Shown in pieces: positions 34,887 through 43,760 of a DNA stretch of 64,000 bases. Position 1 is the stretch's first letter. The number at the start of each line of letters is the position of its first letter. Made by a program: the position numbers and the translations under genes. Below the pieces are notes generated by a model that was given only the letters and a program-made list of their open reading frames with translations, made no database searches and was not told the origin of the DNA. Location of the stretch: the NCBI GenBank assembly GCA_964463165.1, contig CAYXBK010000002.1, forward strand, positions 124,001 to 188,000. The letters run 5' to 3'. The stretch comes from UBA7236 sp964463165. GTDB lineage: Bacteria > Bacteroidota > Bacteroidia > Chitinophagales > BACL12.

Positions 34887-35589
34887 ATTAAAAACCATAA
34901 GGGATGCGCTTCGTGCAAGCATAATTTTATTGACAGGAATTTTACTAAGTGGTATCATCGGGAATATTGTATCCGACTTATTCGGAAAACAACCTGCCTG
35001 GAAAGATATTGAAACTTACGCTGCACATTTTCGCACAATGCAAATGCTCACGTTTTGGTTTGGATTTATCATGATCATCGGATTTCTGTGGATGATTGTG
35101 CAGATCTATTTTCTGTCAACTCCGGCTCATAAAACAATAACATTCCTCGCGATTATTTCTGCAACCCTTTATGCTGCACTCATCAGCGTGAATTATATTC
35201 TGCAACTTGCCGTGTTACAGCCCGCAGTAAAAGCAAATGCGTTGGATGGAATGGAATTACTTGCATTTCCCAATCCGCGTTCAGTAACAATGGCAATTGA
35301 AATGCTGGGTTATGCTTTTCAAGGGATCGCGACTTTGCTGATCATTCCTTTTTTCGATACTTCACCATTGGGAAAAATGATAAAAATACTATCGGTGTTA
35401 AACGGCCTTGTGAGCATTGCCGGAATGATCATACAGGGATTAAATATTTCACTGGCAATTGATAATCCACTCGGTAAAATATCTTTTTACGGCTGGAATA
35501 TTTTATTTGCAGGACTATGTATCTGCTTTGTTGTGTATTTTAAACGACTGAATAAAAATCACCGGCAAACCGTATCTGCTCATCAATAA
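34876..35589 (+). CDS. Integral membrane protein, unknown function
   Basis: 237 residues from a GTG start inside the end of the previous gene. Six to seven membrane helices; the loop at ~115-135 (LQPAVKANALDGMELLAFPN) is conserved-looking. Not recognised. The third member of the overlapping cluster; it meets the opposite-strand gene tail to tail with one base between the stops. Confidence 0.68.
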   Translation: MNTELKTIRDALRASIILLTGILLSGIIGNIVSDLFGKQPAWKDIETYAAHFRTMQMLTFWFGFIMIIGFLWMIVQIYFLSTPAHKTITFLAIISATLYAALISVNYILQLAVLQPAVKANALDGMELLAFPNPRSVTMAIEMLGYAFQGIATLLIIPFFDTSPLGKMIKILSVLNGLVSIAGMIIQGLNISLAIDNPLGKISFYGWNILFAGLCICFVVYFKRLNKNHRQTVSAHQ

Positions 35590-35590
35590 T

Positions 35591-36487
35591 TCAAAATCCG
35601 TAATTCAACCGCATGGCAAATCTTGTGTTCGTACTTTTTGAATCATTGTCGAATTTGGAATAAACAGGAATATCATAATTTATTCCGAGGCTCCAGTTGT
35701 TGAATTGAAATTCGAAACCGGAATTAATAAAAACCTGTGCGCCGCTTGTGCCTGTCATCTCCATTGTATAATATTTATCTGCGGACAAAAATTCAGCTGT
35801 TGCTCCATAATACGGATTGATAATAAATTTATTTTTCACAAGCGGGTCGGAAAGAACAAGCGATACTGCATGCTGTCCGCCATAATGATAATCCGTGGCA
35901 TCCAGCACCGGATGCTTAAATGAATAATCTGCAAACAGGTTAAATGACTTATTCTGAAATTTATATTGCAGGCCTGTTATCAGATCAACACTTTCAGAAC
36001 CGGTTGCAACCGACGCAGGTAAATGATCTGCACGGAAATCCCCGTTAAATTTTCCTGTTGGGAATTCAATACCGCCTTTTATTGAAAATACCTGTGTATT
36101 TTTTCGCAGCAGGTTTTTTGCATTTGAAAACAATTCGATCGTATTTATTAACCCTGCATCTGCGATGCCGTTGATATTTGTTTTGGCATTCGGTGAGGTA
36201 TAATGTATTTTTTTATATGGAAGATATGCAAGCACCTGCCATTTTTCTTTGATTTTGAAAGCAGTGATCAGATCCAGCGATTGAAATCCGGCATTTAATT
36301 GATGCACTTCATCCGCAACATCAAAATGATAAACTGCGTAGCGCAGCCCTATAAAATTATTTGTGTTGAAAGCCATCAAGCCGTTATAGGACCCTGATAC
36401 GGAACATCCGCATTGGTCGCAGGCAAATACATCTTTGCCCTGCAATAAAAAAACTGCAAGGCAAATAATCATTGATTTGATTTTCAT
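35591..36487 (-). CDS. Outer-membrane beta-barrel protein with N-terminal CxxCGC motif
   Basis: 298 residues. The signal peptide ends near DVFA (residue 22) and the mature protein begins CDQCGCSVSG, a cysteine motif seen in a group of Bacteroidota envelope proteins. The rest is strand-rich (NNFIGLRYAVYHFDV, QVLAYLPYKKIHY) and ends MRLNYGF, typical of a barrel. It is the last gene of a three-gene unit with a lipoprotein and a cysteine-containing membrane protein. Cysteines at the mature N-terminus suggest metal or redox chemistry, but that is inference. Confidence 0.7.
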   Translation of the reverse strand: MKIKSMIICLAVFLLQGKDVFACDQCGCSVSGSYNGLMAFNTNNFIGLRYAVYHFDVADEVHQLNAGFQSLDLITAFKIKEKWQVLAYLPYKKIHYTSPNAKTNINGIADAGLINTIELFSNAKNLLRKNTQVFSIKGGIEFPTGKFNGDFRADHLPASVATGSESVDLITGLQYKFQNKSFNLFADYSFKHPVLDATDYHYGGQHAVSLVLSDPLVKNKFIINPYYGATAEFLSADKYYTMEMTGTSGAQVFINSGFEFQFNNWSLGINYDIPVYSKFDNDSKSTNTRFAMRLNYGF

Positions 36488-36490
36488 ACA

Positions 36491-36895
36491 TCACGGATTT
36501 ACGGTGAAATGAATTTCTTCCGAGATTTTATCAACCGGATCGTGCTCCCAGGAGGATGCAACAATTTTACATTCGGCGCTTGATACAACTGACAGAGCCT
36601 GATGTTCATGAAATGCATAAAAATCATTCACATCGGCATGAATGATTCCGCTGTAAAAAATAGTATCTCCGGTTGTATTATTGAGAGCAAGTACATCAAG
36701 ATAATGAATGGTGCCGCTTCGTTCGAAATCTATTTCCATATGCAGTTCATCACCATTGAAGAAGTCTTCACCTTCACCGGGTTCAATAAATGTGATATGT
36801 ATATCATAGGTTCCGCCGTCAGGCGTATCATCCTTCGCACAGGAACAGACGAAACAGAATATTGTTGCCGTAAAAGCAATTGAGAAAAATTTCAT
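36491..36895 (-). CDS. Small predicted lipoprotein
   Basis: 134 residues with a clear lipobox (VCSC, cysteine ~19). The mature part is acidic and strand-rich, with several His residues (YAFHEHQAL, ASSWEHDP). It may be an Ig-like single domain that binds a cation, but no family is recognised. Three bases separate it from the barrel gene downstream. Confidence 0.7.
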   Translation of the reverse strand: MKFFSIAFTATIFCFVCSCAKDDTPDGGTYDIHITFIEPGEGEDFFNGDELHMEIDFERSGTIHYLDVLALNNTTGDTIFYSGIIHADVNDFYAFHEHQALSVVSSAECKIVASSWEHDPVDKISEEIHFTVNP

Positions 36896-36934
36896 AAGAA
36901 AGTTTTTGAGTTAAAAAATAAGGTAATGATAGAT

Positions 36935-37315
36935 TTAACTCAAAAATTCAGGAGGCATATCGATTTTTACTTCAGTGCAGATATGAACCGGGTAAATCAA
37001 ATTTCCGGAAGACAATAAGAGTTGTGTTTCAAAAAAACAAATTGTTGTTTCCGATTGCAGCAGGTGGGGGAAAATTTCATTATGCTGTACTTGCTGTTCT
37101 TTGTTGGAAGAATGTTGCTGTTCATTCAGTTTCTTTATTTCCTTCCCGATAAAACATTTGCCGTTGCAATGCATTTCGGGTTTTGACTTATTTTCACAAA
37201 AATTTGCTGCGATATATTCTTTATTCAGGGCATAATTCAAATAAGGAATGAGTGAAACACAGGTTCCCAGCAGGTAGATGAAACAGATCACTATAACAAT
37301 ACCCCTTTGCAACAT
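36935..37315 (-). CDS. Small membrane-anchored protein with conserved cysteines
   Basis: 126 residues. One N-terminal membrane helix (~5-25) is followed by NFCENKSKPEMHCNGKCFIG (~38-57), a Cys pattern (C-x9-C-x3-C) seen in small Bacteroidota proteins near metal-handling genes. A His/Gln-rich stretch (EQQHSSNKEQQVQHNE) follows. First gene of the three-gene unit 37315-35591. A role in metal or thiol handling is inferred. Confidence 0.65.
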   Translation of the reverse strand: MLQRGIVIVICFIYLLGTCVSLIPYLNYALNKEYIAANFCENKSKPEMHCNGKCFIGKEIKKLNEQQHSSNKEQQVQHNEIFPHLLQSETTICFFETQLLLSSGNLIYPVHICTEVKIDMPPEFLS

Positions 37316-37393
37316 AAGCTTTACAAAGATAATCTTTGATTTCGTCCATCAAATGATTTAAATCAATCCATTTTAAAAGAATTGTAAATAAAT

Positions 37394-37425
37394 AAAAAAA
37401 GCTGCCTGAAACCGCGGCAGCTTTT
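37394..37425 (-). terminator. Terminator for the Porin_O_P gene
   Basis: Stem AAAGCTGCC (37398-37406) and GGCAGCTTT (37416-37424), with a run of A on the left that reads as T on the minus strand. It lies just after the stop codon at 37446. Confidence 0.82.
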
Positions 37426-37445
37426 AAGACGACAATCAATCTGAA

Positions 37446-38537
37446 TTATATTTTGATCTGCAATTGCGTTACAAACATGTTTGAATTGATGAGAGCGCCG
37501 GGTACTTCTTTTTCCCATTCCGTATGCACAATATTAAACTGCAGGCGTGCATTATTATCCGGCAGGAATATAAATCCGATGGTGCCTGTAATTGTATTAA
37601 ATGCATTATCATCAATATCCGTCATCGGATCTGTATTCTCATATTTTCCACCGATCTCAAATGTTTTACACCATGGCTGATCAAGTTTGATGCGAAATAA
37701 TGCCTGTCCGAAATAACCCGACATATTAAATTCTGATATATCCGTTCCGAGTGTATCAAGAGCAAAATTTGTGAGATTACTTCCCTGCACAAATTCACCT
37801 TCGACAATCAGATTTAATTTATCGCTCAGATCGCGGATGATGGAAAGATCGGCACCTCCTGCGTTTCCTGTAACATCATTTCCCTGCGGTGCGATTTGTC
37901 CGTTTACACCTAAACGAATTCCTTTCACAGGTGAAAATTCAATTCTTCCTGCGATGTTCTTTCCTGTATTCACATCATTATTCACAGCACGGTTTGAACC
38001 GTTAAATACACCAAAATAATAATTCAATGGAGTTTTATCTTTCAGCAATTCACCAAGGATCATTAAACCCGGCTGGTAAGATGAGTAGCTGTTATTTACA
38101 AACATTGTACTTGTCGGGCCGCGATCAATCATGCGCAGATCTTCATGAGAGGTGAGTTCATCGAGTTCGAATGGTGTTTTAAACTGGCCAAAGCGCACTT
38201 TGAAAGCATTGCTCATTTTATACTCACCATAAGCAAGCTCAATTACTTTTCCAACACTTGAACCTTTTAATTCTGGCAATTGCAAACGGATCACCCCGCT
38301 CAATTTCTCCGACACCTGGTAATCGGCACGCAATTCAATACGGCGCATTCTGAAATTCGCCTGGACAGGATTTTCAGAAAATTTATTTGACACATCAACA
38401 CTGTCGGTGAGGCTGTATTCAAAACGTGAATGCACAAGCCCTTTGAATTTAATGGAAGGTTTGAATTCAGTTGTTGTTTGCGCCTGCAAGCCACTGTAAA
38501 CAAATAAGCAGATCAGGATAAGACGGAGGTTTTTCAT
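37446..38537 (-). CDS. Phosphate-selective porin O/P family outer membrane protein
   Basis: 363 residues from ATG 38537 (MKNLRLILICLF), signal peptide ending LQAQ. The frame is open 15 codons further up but without signal-peptide logic. Body features of Porin_O_P: MRRIELRADYQVSEKLSG, VRFGQFKTPFELDELTS (~130), YYFGVFNGSN, and a barrel ending QLQIKI. Such porins pass phosphate or polyphosphate in some bacteria. It lies downstream of phoU and the pst genes on the same strand, 176 bases away, so membership of the phosphate regulon is likely but not shown. Confidence 0.88.
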   Translation of the reverse strand: MKNLRLILICLFVYSGLQAQTTTEFKPSIKFKGLVHSRFEYSLTDSVDVSNKFSENPVQANFRMRRIELRADYQVSEKLSGVIRLQLPELKGSSVGKVIELAYGEYKMSNAFKVRFGQFKTPFELDELTSHEDLRMIDRGPTSTMFVNNSYSSYQPGLMILGELLKDKTPLNYYFGVFNGSNRAVNNDVNTGKNIAGRIEFSPVKGIRLGVNGQIAPQGNDVTGNAGGADLSIIRDLSDKLNLIVEGEFVQGSNLTNFALDTLGTDISEFNMSGYFGQALFRIKLDQPWCKTFEIGGKYENTDPMTDIDDNAFNTITGTIGFIFLPDNNARLQFNIVHTEWEKEVPGALINSNMFVTQLQIKI

Positions 38538-38713
38538 TTTATTAAGTTTATGTGAAATTGATTGAATATTTGAATTGATCATATTTACTTTACAAAGACA
38601 TCATATACATTTGAATTTCAAATCATATCTGTTTTTTTTCTTTGTTCTAGCTTTTGGGTTTAGCCATGCATTATTTTTTTTCCGCATTTTCGGTATAACA
38701 GATCTGCCACACT

Positions 38714-39379
38714 TTATTTTTTCAGATTTGAATGTTTGAGCACTTTTGCTTCGATGTAGAAAATAATTTCTTCTGCAATATTTTTCACCTGGTCACCCAC
38801 TCTTTCGAGTTTTCTGATCATTGAAATAATATATAACGCATCTTCAATTTTTGCAGCATTGTTTTTAATACCTTCTGTGAGTAGTTCAATTGCTTCCAGG
38901 TTGATGTGGTCGAGATAATCATCACTTTTAAATACTTTTCTTGCAATTGAAGTGTCTTCATTTTCAAATGCACTTTTTACATCTGTCATCATGATCAATC
39001 CGGCATCAAACATCGGAAGCACGTTTGCTTCCGTGATCAGGTCCTTATCAAAAGCATGCGGCGATTCAATAATATATTTTGAAAGTCCTTCTGCAATATC
39101 GCCGATGCGCTCGAGGTTCGAATTTATTTTCAATACGGCAAGTACAAAACGCAGGTCAATTGCAACCGGATTAAAGAGTGCAATAAAATTTTCGCACGAA
39201 CGATCGATCTGCAATTCGAGCGCATTTACTCTTTTCTCCGTTTGCGTCACTTCATGTGCAAGATCCTTATCAAATTTTTCAAGTGCTTCCTTTGTTTTCG
39301 AAAGCTGACGGCTCACTAATTCGAACATACTGTCGAGTTCATATTTGAGCTGGTGAACAGGATTATCTATCTGAGACAT
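38714..39379 (-). CDS. phoU: Phosphate signalling complex protein PhoU
   Basis: 221 residues, two repeats of a three-helix bundle. Each repeat carries the PhoU metal-binding pattern: EKRVNALELQIDRSCENFIA and RIGDIAEGLSKYII in the first, DYLDHINLEAIELLTEGIK and RVGDQVKNIAEEIIFY in the second. PhoU links Pst transport to PhoR/PhoB signalling. It is 29 bases after pstB in the same operon. No phoR/phoB genes are in the window. Confidence 0.93.
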   Translation of the reverse strand: MSQIDNPVHQLKYELDSMFELVSRQLSKTKEALEKFDKDLAHEVTQTEKRVNALELQIDRSCENFIALFNPVAIDLRFVLAVLKINSNLERIGDIAEGLSKYIIESPHAFDKDLITEANVLPMFDAGLIMMTDVKSAFENEDTSIARKVFKSDDYLDHINLEAIELLTEGIKNNAAKIEDALYIISMIRKLERVGDQVKNIAEEIIFYIEAKVLKHSNLKK

Positions 39380-39408
39380 ATCTGAATTTCTTTAGGATTA
39401 AATTTTTA

Positions 39409-40164
39409 TCAACCAAATCTTCCGGTAATATAACTCTGTGTTTTTTCCTGTTTGGGATTTGTATAAATATTGACTGTTGAATCGTATTCAATTAATTCGC
39501 CCATATAAAAAAATGCAGTTTTATCGCTTATCCGTGCCGCCTGCTGCATATTGTGCGTAACAATGATGATTGTGTATTCCTGTTTCAGGTTGAGAATGAG
39601 TTCTTCGATCTTGGCAGTTGAAATCGGATCGAGCGCACTTGCAGGTTCATCCATTAAAATCATTGTCGGCTTTACCGCAATCGTGCGTGCAATACATAAT
39701 CGTTGCTGTTGCCCGCCGGATAATGCAAGAGCAGATTTTTTAAGATTGTCTTTTACTTCATCCCATAAAGCAGCATGGCGCAAAGATGTTTCGCATGCTT
39801 CTTCGAGAATACGTTTATCTTTTATTCCCTGAATAACAAGGCCATAAACAACATTATCGAAAATTGTTTTTGGGAATGGATTTGGTTTTTGAAAAACCAT
39901 TCCGACCTCTTTTCTTAATTCTTCCGCCAATACTCTTTTTCCATAAATATTTCTGTCGTCGATCAGAATTTCTCCTCCCATATGGAACCCGTCGATATAA
40001 TCATTCATCCGGTTGAAGCATCGCAGGAATGTTGATTTTCCGCAGCCGGATGGCCCGATGAAAGCTGTAATTGTATTTGGTTTTACATGGAGCGAAACAT
40101 TTTTCAGCGCATGGAAATTTCCATACCACACATGCACTTCTTTCGCTGATAATTTATAATTCAT
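39409..40164 (-). CDS. pstB: Phosphate ABC transporter ATP-binding protein PstB (system 1)
   Basis: 251 residues, standard PstB. Walker A GPSGCGKST (~37), Q-loop VFQKPNPFPKTIFDNVVYG, signature LSGGQQQRLCIARTIAVKP, Walker B MILMDEPASALDP, and H-loop VTHNMQQA. It energises phosphate import. Seven bases downstream of pstA. A divergent second copy is at 60882-61649. Confidence 0.97.
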   Translation of the reverse strand: MNYKLSAKEVHVWYGNFHALKNVSLHVKPNTITAFIGPSGCGKSTFLRCFNRMNDYIDGFHMGGEILIDDRNIYGKRVLAEELRKEVGMVFQKPNPFPKTIFDNVVYGLVIQGIKDKRILEEACETSLRHAALWDEVKDNLKKSALALSGGQQQRLCIARTIAVKPTMILMDEPASALDPISTAKIEELILNLKQEYTIIIVTHNMQQAARISDKTAFFYMGELIEYDSTVNIYTNPKQEKTQSYITGRFG

Positions 40165-40171
40165 AAATCAG

Positions 40172-41020
40172 TTACCATTTTACTTTTTTCTGCCAGCGGT
40201 TGCGCAGATAAATTGCGATCCCGTTCATAATAAATGTGATCAGTAATAAAATAATAATCGCCGCTGCAGCATTCGTTGCGAATTCTTTTTCCGGCCTGCT
40301 GATCCAGTTGAAGATCTGCATGGGCAAAACAGAATAATGATCCATGGGTGATGTGGGAATGATCGTTACATATGTGAGTGCACCGACAAGTATAAGCGGA
40401 GCTGTTTCGCCAACTGCTCTTGATAAAGCGAGAATAACCCCGGTAACAATTCCCCCGCTTGCCGCAGGCATGATTTGTTTTGAAATTGTTTGCCATTTTG
40501 TTGCACCGAGTGCATAGCTCGCCTCCCGGATTGTTTTCGGAACAGCTTTAATTGATTCTCTCGTTGAAACAATGATGACAGGTAAAATCAAAAGTGAAAG
40601 CGTTAACGACCCGGCAAGTATACTTGTTCCCAATCCGATGGTGCGCACGAAAACTTCGAGCCCTAAAATTCCATAGATGATCGAAGGCACACCGGCAAGA
40701 TTTGTAATATTAATTTCAAGCAGCCCCGCCAGTTTTGATTTCTTTGCATATTCTTCAAGATAAATTCCTGCACCAACACCGATTGGAATTGCAATCACTG
40801 CAGTGAGGACCAATATCCAGAGGGTACCCAAAATCGCCGTATATATGCCGGCCTTTTCTGCATGACGTGATGGTAAATTTTTAATGAAACTCCAGTTAAT
40901 CCTGCCGAGCCCGTCAATCAGAATATTTGTAAGAAAAACGCCAAGCATTAGAATGCCGAATGCCGTGCAAAGGATTGCCCAGTATTTAAATAAATTATCT
41001 TTTATCCTGTTGATGCGCAT
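40172..41020 (-). CDS. pstA: Phosphate ABC transporter permease PstA (system 1)
   Basis: 282 residues, six membrane helices. The permease EAA-like loop is seen in IREASYALGATKWQTISKQI (~162-181), followed by PAASGGIVTGVILALSRAVGE. Pairs with PstC to form the channel. Five bases after pstC. Confidence 0.95.
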   Translation of the reverse strand: MRINRIKDNLFKYWAILCTAFGILMLGVFLTNILIDGLGRINWSFIKNLPSRHAEKAGIYTAILGTLWILVLTAVIAIPIGVGAGIYLEEYAKKSKLAGLLEINITNLAGVPSIIYGILGLEVFVRTIGLGTSILAGSLTLSLLILPVIIVSTRESIKAVPKTIREASYALGATKWQTISKQIMPAASGGIVTGVILALSRAVGETAPLILVGALTYVTIIPTSPMDHYSVLPMQIFNWISRPEKEFATNAAAAIIILLLITFIMNGIAIYLRNRWQKKVKW

Positions 41021-41025
41021 TTATT

Positions 41026-41922
41026 CTATTCGTATTTATGCTGGAATTTTTGTTTTACTCTAGCTGAGATGGTATTTAAAATAAATGTGAAAACAAACAA
41101 AGTAATGCCCGCTGCAAAAATGGATTTGAATTCAATTGAATTTTGTTCAACATCTCCCATACTTACCTGCACAATATATGTTGTAATTGTTTCGAGCGGC
41201 ACAAGCGGATTTGCTGTTAAGCGTGGTTGCTGTCCGGCTGCAATTGCAACGATCATTGTTTCGCCGAATGCTCGTGAAATTGCGAGGATCACCGAAACAA
41301 GAATACCGGATGATGCAGCAGGGATCAATACTTTAAACGATGTTTGAAATCTTGTTGCACCCATTCCGTAACTTGCTTCCCGCAACGATTTTGGAACTGC
41401 ATATAATGCGTCTTCACTCAATGATGAAATAAATGGAATGATCATAATTCCCATTACAATGCCGGCAGATAATGAATTAAAACCCGCCATGCCGGGAATA
41501 AAAGATTGTAAAAATGGTGTTACAACTGTTAATGCAAAAAAACCATATACAACAGTTGGAATTGCAGCAAGAATTTCGAGCACAGGTTTAATTACCTGCC
41601 TGAATTTGAAATGTGCATATTCATTTAAATAAACTGCAATACTCAATCCGACCGGCAAAGCAACCGCAATTGCTATAAAAGATGTAAGCACTGTTCCGGA
41701 TACAAGTGTGAGAATACCAAAATGCTTATCCGCAAAGAGTGGTGTCCACTGTGTATCTGTAATAAAATCTATAAATGAAACCTCGCGAAAAAATGAAACG
41801 GTTTCAACAACGAGCACGAAAAGAATTCCTATTGTTGTAAGAATAGTAATCCCTCCGCACAATGCTAAAACCGCTTCAATTATTTTTTCCCTTTTTTTCA
41901 CAATCGCAATATCAAATTTCAA
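41026..41922 (-). CDS. pstC: Phosphate ABC transporter permease PstC (system 1)
   Basis: 298 residues, six membrane helices. Motifs: LNEYAHFKFRQVIKPVLEIL, LREASYGMGATRFQTSFKV (~185), and PAASSGILVSVILAISRAFG. A normal PstC without the long N-terminal extension seen in the second system. 22 bases after pstS. Confidence 0.95.
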   Translation of the reverse strand: MKFDIAIVKKREKIIEAVLALCGGITILTTIGILFVLVVETVSFFREVSFIDFITDTQWTPLFADKHFGILTLVSGTVLTSFIAIAVALPVGLSIAVYLNEYAHFKFRQVIKPVLEILAAIPTVVYGFFALTVVTPFLQSFIPGMAGFNSLSAGIVMGIMIIPFISSLSEDALYAVPKSLREASYGMGATRFQTSFKVLIPAASSGILVSVILAISRAFGETMIVAIAAGQQPRLTANPLVPLETITTYIVQVSMGDVEQNSIEFKSIFAAGITLFVFTFILNTISARVKQKFQHKYE

Positions 41923-41944
41923 TCAATGGTAAAAAGGAATGTGA

Positions 41945-42892
41945 TTATTTTTCAGCAGATTCGTTATCCATGATTTTCTCCTGTTGCGCTTTGTAGATTT
42001 CGGCCTGTAAAGGAACATATCCTACTTCTTTACTTAATTCCGCAACATGATCCATATAAAAATGTACGAATGCTTTCACTTCGGGTTTAGACCAGGCATT
42101 CATATTTACATATATATATAACGGACGTGACAATGGAGAATAGGTTTTATTTAAAATAGTTTCAGCAGATGGAATAACGCCACCGTTATTATTATCAACC
42201 GGTATAATTTTCAGTTTTGATGTATTTGCCTCGTAATATGCAAGGCCGAAATAACCAAGTGCACCTTCATCACCGGCAATACCATTTACCAGTGTATTAT
42301 CATCTTCATTCGCATTATAATCGCCGCGGCTGTCGCCTTTCTTTCCGCAAATTACTTCAGTGAAATATTCGTAGGTTCCCGAAGCAGTTCCGGGTCCGTA
42401 TAAATGTATTTCAGAATTCGGCCATTCCGGACGCACCTGATTCCATGTTTTAATTTTTCCCTGTGCCGCACTTTCCCAGATCATTTTTAATTCGGCAACA
42501 GTGAGTTTATCTACCCAGTTATTTTTCGGATTTACCATAACGGCAATTCCGTCGTATGCAATTTCCAGTTCAATATATTTGATTCCTGCTGAATCGGCAA
42601 TTGCCTTTTCTGAATCTTTGATTGGCCGGGAAGCATCACAAATATCAATTTCACCGCGGGTAAATTTCTTCATACCGCCACCTGTTCCGCTTTCACCAAG
42701 CGCAATGTTCACATCCGGATTGGCTCCCCTGAAGTCCTCAGCCACAGCTTCGCTTATCGGGTAAACTGTGCTCGAACCATCGATCGTGATTGTTCCGGTT
42801 AACTTATCTGATCCGCCCTCTCCTTTATTCCCGCCGCAGGAACTGAGACCAACGATTGCCGCCAGTCCTAAAAAGGTCATTAGTTTTCGCAT
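41945..42892 (-). CDS. pstS: Phosphate-binding lipoprotein PstS (system 1)
   Basis: 315 residues, with a lipobox at GLSSCGG (cysteine 19). Binding-site motifs of PstS-like proteins: DGSSTVYPISEAVAEDF (~39-55), LGESGTGGGMKKFTRGEIDI (~66-85), ASRPIKDSE and YGPGTASGTYEYFTEV. First gene of the pst operon. Its upstream region (42893-43109) is shared with the divergent DUF47-PiT genes and should hold both promoters; TAATGTTAA at 42942-42950 also occurs before the TonB-dependent receptor. Confidence 0.94.
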   Translation of the reverse strand: MRKLMTFLGLAAIVGLSSCGGNKGEGGSDKLTGTITIDGSSTVYPISEAVAEDFRGANPDVNIALGESGTGGGMKKFTRGEIDICDASRPIKDSEKAIADSAGIKYIELEIAYDGIAVMVNPKNNWVDKLTVAELKMIWESAAQGKIKTWNQVRPEWPNSEIHLYGPGTASGTYEYFTEVICGKKGDSRGDYNANEDDNTLVNGIAGDEGALGYFGLAYYEANTSKLKIIPVDNNNGGVIPSAETILNKTYSPLSRPLYIYVNMNAWSKPEVKAFVHFYMDHVAELSKEVGYVPLQAEIYKAQQEKIMDNESAEK

Positions 42893-43109
42893 ATAGATTG
42901 AATTTTTAATTTGATGCGAAGCTATTCCGGCAGTATTAATCTAATGTTAACTCACTATTAATATAAGGATATGTATACAAATAGTTAAGATTGGGTGCTG
43001 ATTATGACCATTTAAGGCCCCTTTTGTTTCCTCATTGTTAATTTTAATTTATTTTTACCGCACTTTATTGCCTTTAAAACATTTTTCGACACCCAATAAA
43101 ATCACTTTT

Positions 43110-43757
43110 ATGTCAATAGACCGCGTACTGCGAATTTTTCAACCGAAAGACCGCACATTCTTCCCCTTATTTGAAAAAGCTGCAAACAATATTGTTGATA
43201 TTGCCGATCAGCTTACAAAAGTTGTTCAGGAAAACGACCAGCAAAAAAGGGAATCGATCATCAGGGAAATTGAAAGTATTGAGCATAAAGGCGATGAAAT
43301 AACGCATGAAGTTTTAAATAACCTGAATATTGTATTTATTACGCCGTTCGACAGGGAAGATATACATGCACTGATCACTTCGATTGATGATGTTGCCGAC
43401 CACGTAAAAGATGCAGCACTCCGGATCAGGCTGTATAAACCGCAAGCTCTTCCATCCAGTATAATCAAACTTGCTGAATTGATCTACCACGGTACCACGG
43501 AAGTGCGGAAAGCAATCATTGAATTAAAAGACGTGCGCAATCTCGGCAAATTAAAAAAGCTGATCATCGATATTAATAATGTCGAAAATCAGGCAGACGC
43601 TGTTTTTGAATTAGCAATGACCGATTTATTTGCGAATGAAAAAGACCCGATCGAAATAATTAAGATCAAAGACATCATTGCGAAAATGGAAAGTGCAACA
43701 GACCGTTGTGAAGATATTGCAAACGTGATTGAATCGATCATTGTAAAAACCACATAA
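43110..43757 (+). CDS. DUF47 PhoU-like phosphate transport regulator
   Basis: 215 residues from ATG 43110 (MSIDRVLRIFQPKDRTFFPL). The all-helical DUF47/YkaA pattern: FFPLFEKAANNIVDIADQL, IEHKGDEITHEVLNNLNIVF (~55-74), DREDIHALITSIDDVADHVK, and RCEDIANVIESIIVKTT at the end. Such proteins normally sit before PiT transporters and modulate them. The PiT gene follows after 3 bases. Confidence 0.93.
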   Translation: MSIDRVLRIFQPKDRTFFPLFEKAANNIVDIADQLTKVVQENDQQKRESIIREIESIEHKGDEITHEVLNNLNIVFITPFDREDIHALITSIDDVADHVKDAALRIRLYKPQALPSSIIKLAELIYHGTTEVRKAIIELKDVRNLGKLKKLIIDINNVENQADAVFELAMTDLFANEKDPIEIIKIKDIIAKMESATDRCEDIANVIESIIVKTT

Positions 43758-43760
43758 TGT

